64,000 nt of DNA from Ochrobactrum quorumnocens (lineage in GTDB: Bacteria > Pseudomonadota > Alphaproteobacteria > Rhizobiales > Rhizobiaceae), in assembly GCF_002278035.1 (NCBI RefSeq), contig NZ_CP022603.1:997501-1061500 (forward strand), written 5' to 3'. Both the position numbers and the translations under genes were made by a program. The notes under the pieces were generated by a model. The model was given only the letters and a program-made list of their open reading frames with translations. It ran no database searches and was not told where the DNA came from. Shown piece by piece: positions 60,611 to 64,000 of the stretch (the first letter of the stretch is position 1; each line of letters begins with the position of its first letter).

Positions 60611-60774
60611 CAGTGGACTGATTCCGACATCTGCATCCTTCGATAAAGATGTTGAACAAATGCCGGACCAAAAAGACCACTAGCAAGCATTTGAATCTAG
60701 TGGATTTTTCGAATTTGGCGTTTGAAACAGCATTTGTGTCAGTCAGGATTCAAACGTCAACTTCAATCCACTAG
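60611..60774 (-). repeat. 164-bp repeat, right copy (reverse orientation)
   Basis: Begins CAGTGGACTGATTCCGACAT and ends AATCCACTAG. It is the reverse complement of 54350-54513 with the same length and most positions agreeing by eye. It lies 17 bases upstream of the glcD start. Confidence 0.88.
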
Positions 60775-60923
60775 AGTGCATTCGGCCTCGCTTGGGTCAA
60801 GTGGTAATATTATTTTACCAATTGGCATATAGCGAAACAGTTATGACGCTGCGGCATAATCGCCTTGCGATCCTTTGCCTGCCCCGACTGAAGCGGCTTT
60901 AGTTAAAAATGAATCAATCGAAC

Positions 60924-60990
60924 AGCTCTGCTTTTTTCCTCACGCATCTTCAAACGCAAAACCGCTTCACACTTTTGCTGAAAATGCTCT
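60924..60990. repeat. Interspersed repeat (AAACCGCTTC / CTTTTGCTG type)
   Basis: AGCTCTG at the left, CCTCACGCA and CGCAAAACCGCTTC in the middle, ACTTTTGCTG and GCTCT at the right. Fullest of three copies here (10677-10726, 11840-11887). It lies just before the LysR gene. Confidence 0.65.
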
Positions 60991-61035
60991 AGATGAACCA
61001 GTGCATATATCTGCCGGGGAGGATTTAAAACTATC

Positions 61036-61965
61036 ATGATGAGCAGTCTGGCCGATATGGAGATTTTCGCACGTGTTGTCACAACTGGCAGCATGTCAGC
61101 AGCGGCACGTGATCTCGGATTGTCCCCGGCAGTCGTTTCCAAAAGACTGGGAAGACTTGAAGAACGTCTCGGCACGCGTCTGTTGCAACGCACCACGCGT
61201 CAGATTGCACTGACAGAAGCTGGCCAAGGCTATCACGAGCGCGTATTGGCAATTCTGAGCAATATTGAAGAAGCCGAAGCCTTTGTTGCCCGCAGATCGG
61301 CAAATGCACGCGGCACACTGAAAATATCGGCTCCTACAACCTTCGGACGGATGCACATCGCGCCTTATCTCGTCCCTTTCATGCGGACCAATTCAGACCT
61401 CACCGTCAACATGCAGCTATCAGACGAAATGGTGGATATTGTCGGCGATGGCTATGATCTGGCCATCCGTATTGGTGAATTGTCGGATTCGACGCTTGTC
61501 GCGCGACGTCTGGCGCCAGTGCGTCGTGTTCTGGTTGCCTCGCCGCATTATATCGCTGAGCGGGGCACGCCGGAAACCATCGAGGATCTGCAGGCGCATA
61601 TTTGTCTTGCTCCGCACAATAATGACCCGTGGCGGCTGGAGGGACCAAAAGGGCCGATCTCCATTCGCCCGCAAGGACCATTGCAGACCAATTCGAGCGA
61701 GATGGTACGCGAAGCAGTGCTGGCGGGGCTTGGCATTGCGCAACGTTCGACCTGGGATATCGGGCCAGAATTGGCGGCAGGAAAGCTCGTACAAGTGCTC
61801 CCTGATTATTCAGCTTCGCGCAATGTCGCGATTCACGCCGTCTATCCCTCAAAACAATTCCTGCCAGCAAAAGTACGATTGTTCATAGATTATTTGGCTG
61901 ATCTTTACGGGCCGGTTCCTTATTGGGAGAGCGGTAGTTGTCCACAAGACATGCCTACAAAATAG
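61036..61965 (+). CDS. LysR-family transcriptional regulator
   Basis: A 309-residue regulator with an N-terminal winged helix (MEIFARVVTTGSMSAAARDLGLSPAVVSKRLGRLEERLG) and a type 2 periplasmic-binding-like domain of the CrgA/DsdC-like branch (LVASPHYIAERGTPETIEDL). GGGGAGG lies 12 bases before the first ATG; 61039 is equally possible. It is oriented away from glcD, but the repeats between them make direct control of glcDEF only a guess. Confidence 0.9.
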   Translation: MMSSLADMEIFARVVTTGSMSAAARDLGLSPAVVSKRLGRLEERLGTRLLQRTTRQIALTEAGQGYHERVLAILSNIEEAEAFVARRSANARGTLKISAPTTFGRMHIAPYLVPFMRTNSDLTVNMQLSDEMVDIVGDGYDLAIRIGELSDSTLVARRLAPVRRVLVASPHYIAERGTPETIEDLQAHICLAPHNNDPWRLEGPKGPISIRPQGPLQTNSSEMVREAVLAGLGIAQRSTWDIGPELAAGKLVQVLPDYSASRNVAIHAVYPSKQFLPAKVRLFIDYLADLYGPVPYWESGSCPQDMPTK

Positions 61966-62123
61966 ACGAAGCCAATGTGATTGCGTATGAAAGCGCGTCG
62001 CTTTTGTTAAAAGCGCGCAATGCAGCCGGCTAAGCAGTTGATTAGCAATAGCCTTATAGCCCCCATAATTCAACGAATCGGATGGAGCTCCTCCCACATC
62101 AGTCCGATTTTTGAGGAATGAAG

Positions 62124-62411
62124 ATGAACACACCTACCCGCCTTATTCTCGCAATCGTCGTTGCCGTTATCGTCGGTTTCGGGTTCATGTTCTATGACAA
62201 ATCGCGCGGCGCAGAATGGGTCGTTTCCCCGCAGCAGATCGAACAGGCGAAAGCCGAAGGAAAGGCTGGCTTCGAAAGCCGCCCGGGCACAGTTACCGTG
62301 CTTCCTATTCGTAGTGAAACCGCCGATGCCCTTCCCATCAAATGGGCAATGTATGGTCTTGTTGCAGGCATCGTTGCTTTCTTTTCAGGCCGCAAGCGTA
62401 AGAAGACCTGA
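62124..62411 (+). CDS. Small membrane protein of unknown function
   Basis: A 95-residue protein with two hydrophobic segments (residues about 4-25 and 72-88) and a basic end (SGRKRKKT). Between them is a hydrophilic loop rich in Ala, Glu and Lys. No family that I recognise. The ATG at 62124 is preferred because GAGGA ends 6 bases upstream; 62118 is directly against it. A terminator follows. Confidence 0.75.
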   Translation: MNTPTRLILAIVVAVIVGFGFMFYDKSRGAEWVVSPQQIEQAKAEGKAGFESRPGTVTVLPIRSETADALPIKWAMYGLVAGIVAFFSGRKRKKT

Positions 62412-62431
62412 AGCAGAGCTGTAATCTTCTC

Positions 62432-62460
62432 AAACCCCGGATGCATACCTTCCGGGGTTT
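62432..62460 (+). terminator. Terminator of the small membrane protein gene
   Basis: Perfect 10-bp arms AAACCCCGGA and TCCGGGGTTT around a 9-base loop, followed by TTGTTT. Confidence 0.93.
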
Positions 62461-62542
62461 TTGTTTAACCTGTAAACTCCCCGTTGCTCGGCTGAGGCCT
62501 TAAGGCTAACTTGCCGCCGATATGGAGAGGGCTTCGAACGGC

Positions 62543-63343
62543 ATGGCCGAGACAATTTTTTCACGTATTCAAGCGAGCCGTACAGCGGATGATGTCGTCC
62601 ACCAGATCGAGAGCCTGATTCTCGAAGGCGTCTTGCGTGGTGGCGACCGGCTTCCGGGTGAACGCGAACTTGCACGCCAGTTCGATATTTCCCGTCCTAT
62701 TCTGCGTGATGCCCTGAAGAGGCTTGAAAATGCCGGTCTTCTCACATCGCGTCACGGTGGTGGTACATTCGTTGCTGATGTCATCGGACAGGTTTTCAGT
62801 GCACCGGTGGTGAAGCTTTTTGCCGATCATCGCAAAGCCAAGGCTGATTATCTGGAGTACCGCCGCGAGATAGAGGGCATTGCCGCTGAATTTGCAGCAT
62901 TGCGCGCGACGCCTGCCGACAAGGCACTCTTGAAGGAAATCATCGTCGCAATGGAAACGGCGCACGGTGCCGGTGATTTCGATACGGAAGCGCGGCTTGA
63001 TGTCGATTTTCACAATGCTATCGGTGAAGCCGCACATAATATAGTGCTGCTGCATACATTGCGCTCTTGCTATCAACTGCTCAAAGACGGGGTTTTTTAC
63101 AACCGCAGTCTGATTTACAATTACCCCGGCGTCGCTGACATGTTCCTGTCACAGCACCGCGCCATTTACGATGCTGTCATTGCAGGCAACCCGCAAGTCG
63201 CCCGCGAGGCGGTTCAAAAGCACATCCGGTTCGTCGAACAGGCGACGAATGACAGAGAACTGAACGATGAACGTGAGCGCGTATCCCGCTTGCGCTATCG
63301 TCAGCGTGCTGGAAAAGACGCAAAAGAAAGCGACGACTTATGA
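62543..63343 (+). CDS. FadR-type GntR transcriptional regulator
   Basis: A 266-residue regulator of the FCD branch. The winged helix covers about residues 15-75 (GDRLPGERELARQFDISR); the all-helical FCD domain has the metal ligands in RLDVDFHNAIGEAA and the later HRAIYDAVIAGN, HIRFVEQ. Effectors are often small organic acids. The ATG at 62543 follows GAGAGGG by 11 bases; 62522 is an alternative. Its stop overlaps the next gene by 4 bases. Confidence 0.9.
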   Translation: MAETIFSRIQASRTADDVVHQIESLILEGVLRGGDRLPGERELARQFDISRPILRDALKRLENAGLLTSRHGGGTFVADVIGQVFSAPVVKLFADHRKAKADYLEYRREIEGIAAEFAALRATPADKALLKEIIVAMETAHGAGDFDTEARLDVDFHNAIGEAAHNIVLLHTLRSCYQLLKDGVFYNRSLIYNYPGVADMFLSQHRAIYDAVIAGNPQVAREAVQKHIRFVEQATNDRELNDERERVSRLRYRQRAGKDAKESDDL

Positions 63344-64000
63344 CTGGCGTGACGTTGAAGGACGCTAAAGGACCTGAAGGCGTCCGGCTTTATGCTATCG
63401 GCGACGTTCACGGACGCCTTGATCTTGTGCTGGATATGCATGGCCTTATCCGCGCCGATCTCGACCACAATCCCGTACATGATTGGCGGATTATTCATCT
63501 TGGCGATTACATCGACCGCGGACCGGATTCTAAAGGTGTTCTTGATTTTCTGATGAATGCATCAGCACACGATCCGCGCATTGTTTCTTTAGTCGGAAAC
63601 CATGACGATGGTTTTTTGCGCTATCTTGCTACTGGAGATACGAACGGGATTTTTGCCAATCATGGCGGCAGTGATACCGCACGCTCTTATGGGGTTGAGG
63701 TGGATTTCAACGATCCGGTTTCGGCAGTGTTGGGATACAAGCAACTCGTAAACGCAATACCGCCAGCGCATATCGATTACATCCGCTCCATGCCGCATTC
63801 AGTGAGTTTCGGCGATTTCTTTTTCTGTCATGCGGGCGTTAATCCGGCAGTGCCGCTCGACGCTCAGGACCCCGACGAACTGATGTGGATCAGGTCGCTG
63901 TTTCTGAAATGGACCGACCCCTTGGAAAAGGTCATTATCCACGGCCATACGCCGCAGAATTCAATCGACGTTCAACCCAATCGGGTTAATCTCGATACTT
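63340..64000 (+). CDS. Metallophosphoesterase (PPP-like), cut by window edge
   Basis: 220 codons are visible, the end is outside. Motifs in order: GDVHGRLDL, HLGDYIDRGPDS, LVGNHDD, FCHAGVNP and HGHTPQ, all of the PPP-like metallophosphoesterase family (protein phosphatase or diadenosine tetraphosphatase relatives). Start is ATG at 63340, overlapping the GntR stop (ATGA), so the two are translationally coupled. Substrate unknown. Confidence 0.9.
   Translation, partial: MTGVTLKDAKGPEGVRLYAIGDVHGRLDLVLDMHGLIRADLDHNPVHDWRIIHLGDYIDRGPDSKGVLDFLMNASAHDPRIVSLVGNHDDGFLRYLATGDTNGIFANHGGSDTARSYGVEVDFNDPVSAVLGYKQLVNAIPPAHIDYIRSMPHSVSFGDFFFCHAGVNPAVPLDAQDPDELMWIRSLFLKWTDPLEKVIIHGHTPQNSIDVQPNRVNLDT

Overview
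The window looks like core chromosome of an alphaproteobacterium of the Brucella/Ochrobactrum group (order Hyphomicrobiales). Reasons: the glucose/galactose transporter at 47104-48351 reads almost like Brucella GluP as I remember it; HisG is the short form paired with HisZ; groESL carries both a CIRCE operator and an alphaproteobacterial RpoH-type promoter; MutL has its own endonuclease motif; Hyphomicrobiales DUF families (DUF2093, DUF4170, DUF374, DUF2000) are present; and intergenic regions are dotted with the short palindromic repeats typical of these genomes. I see no phage, plasmid, CRISPR, rRNA or tRNA gene and no intact insertion sequence.

Layout. 1-7.5 kb: end of an ArsR-like regulator with an AHSA1/SRPBCC protein, then a minus-strand group (rsmB-like methyltransferase, hotdog thioesterase, MTA/SAH nucleosidase, guaA), then katA divergent from oxyR with an OxyR site between them. 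7.5-15 kb: guaB, a ClC channel/antiporter, a Tat-exported P1-family peptidase and the manB-manC pair for GDP-mannose (LPS core). 15-23 kb: mutL, DUF2093, then a minus-strand envelope operon (pmbA/tldD, CysQ-like phosphatase, DUF4170, DUF374 acyltransferase, waaA, lpxK). 23-33 kb: a KefB-like antiporter, a patatin lipase, two M16 peptidases (one active, one without the zinc motif), rsmD, a pseudouridine synthase with a long Arg/Gly-rich tail, tadA and a cytochrome b561.

33-46 kb: a lipoprotein, ileS, a MipA/OmpV outer-membrane protein, ribF, a HAD phosphatase, groES-groEL, an HxlR regulator divergent from an NAD(P)H:FMN reductase, a small acidic protein and fumC. 46-54 kb: DoxX, gluP, hisS-hisZ-hisG, a LysE exporter, DNA-3-methyladenine glycosylase I and an L,D-transpeptidase. 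54-64 kb: aldo/keto reductase, DUF2000, an Lrp regulator, the glycolate oxidase operon glcD-glcE-glcF, a LysR regulator, a small membrane protein, a FadR-type GntR regulator and a metallophosphoesterase cut by the window edge.

Most genes are housekeeping. The themes are purine/GMP supply (guaA, guaB, mtnN), envelope building (manBC, waaA, lpxK, DUF374, L,D-transpeptidase, MipA), oxidative and heat stress (katA/oxyR, groESL, HxlR/FMN reductase) and translation (ileS, hisS, rsmB, rsmD, rluB-like, tadA). I did not find a convincing undescribed multi-gene system. The most unusual material is non-coding: a 164-bp repeat present as an inverted pair flanking the aldo/keto reductase-glc block, a 104-bp composite repeat inverted around mutL-kefB, a structured leader upstream of ileS, and a possible small RNA between groEL and the HxlR gene.
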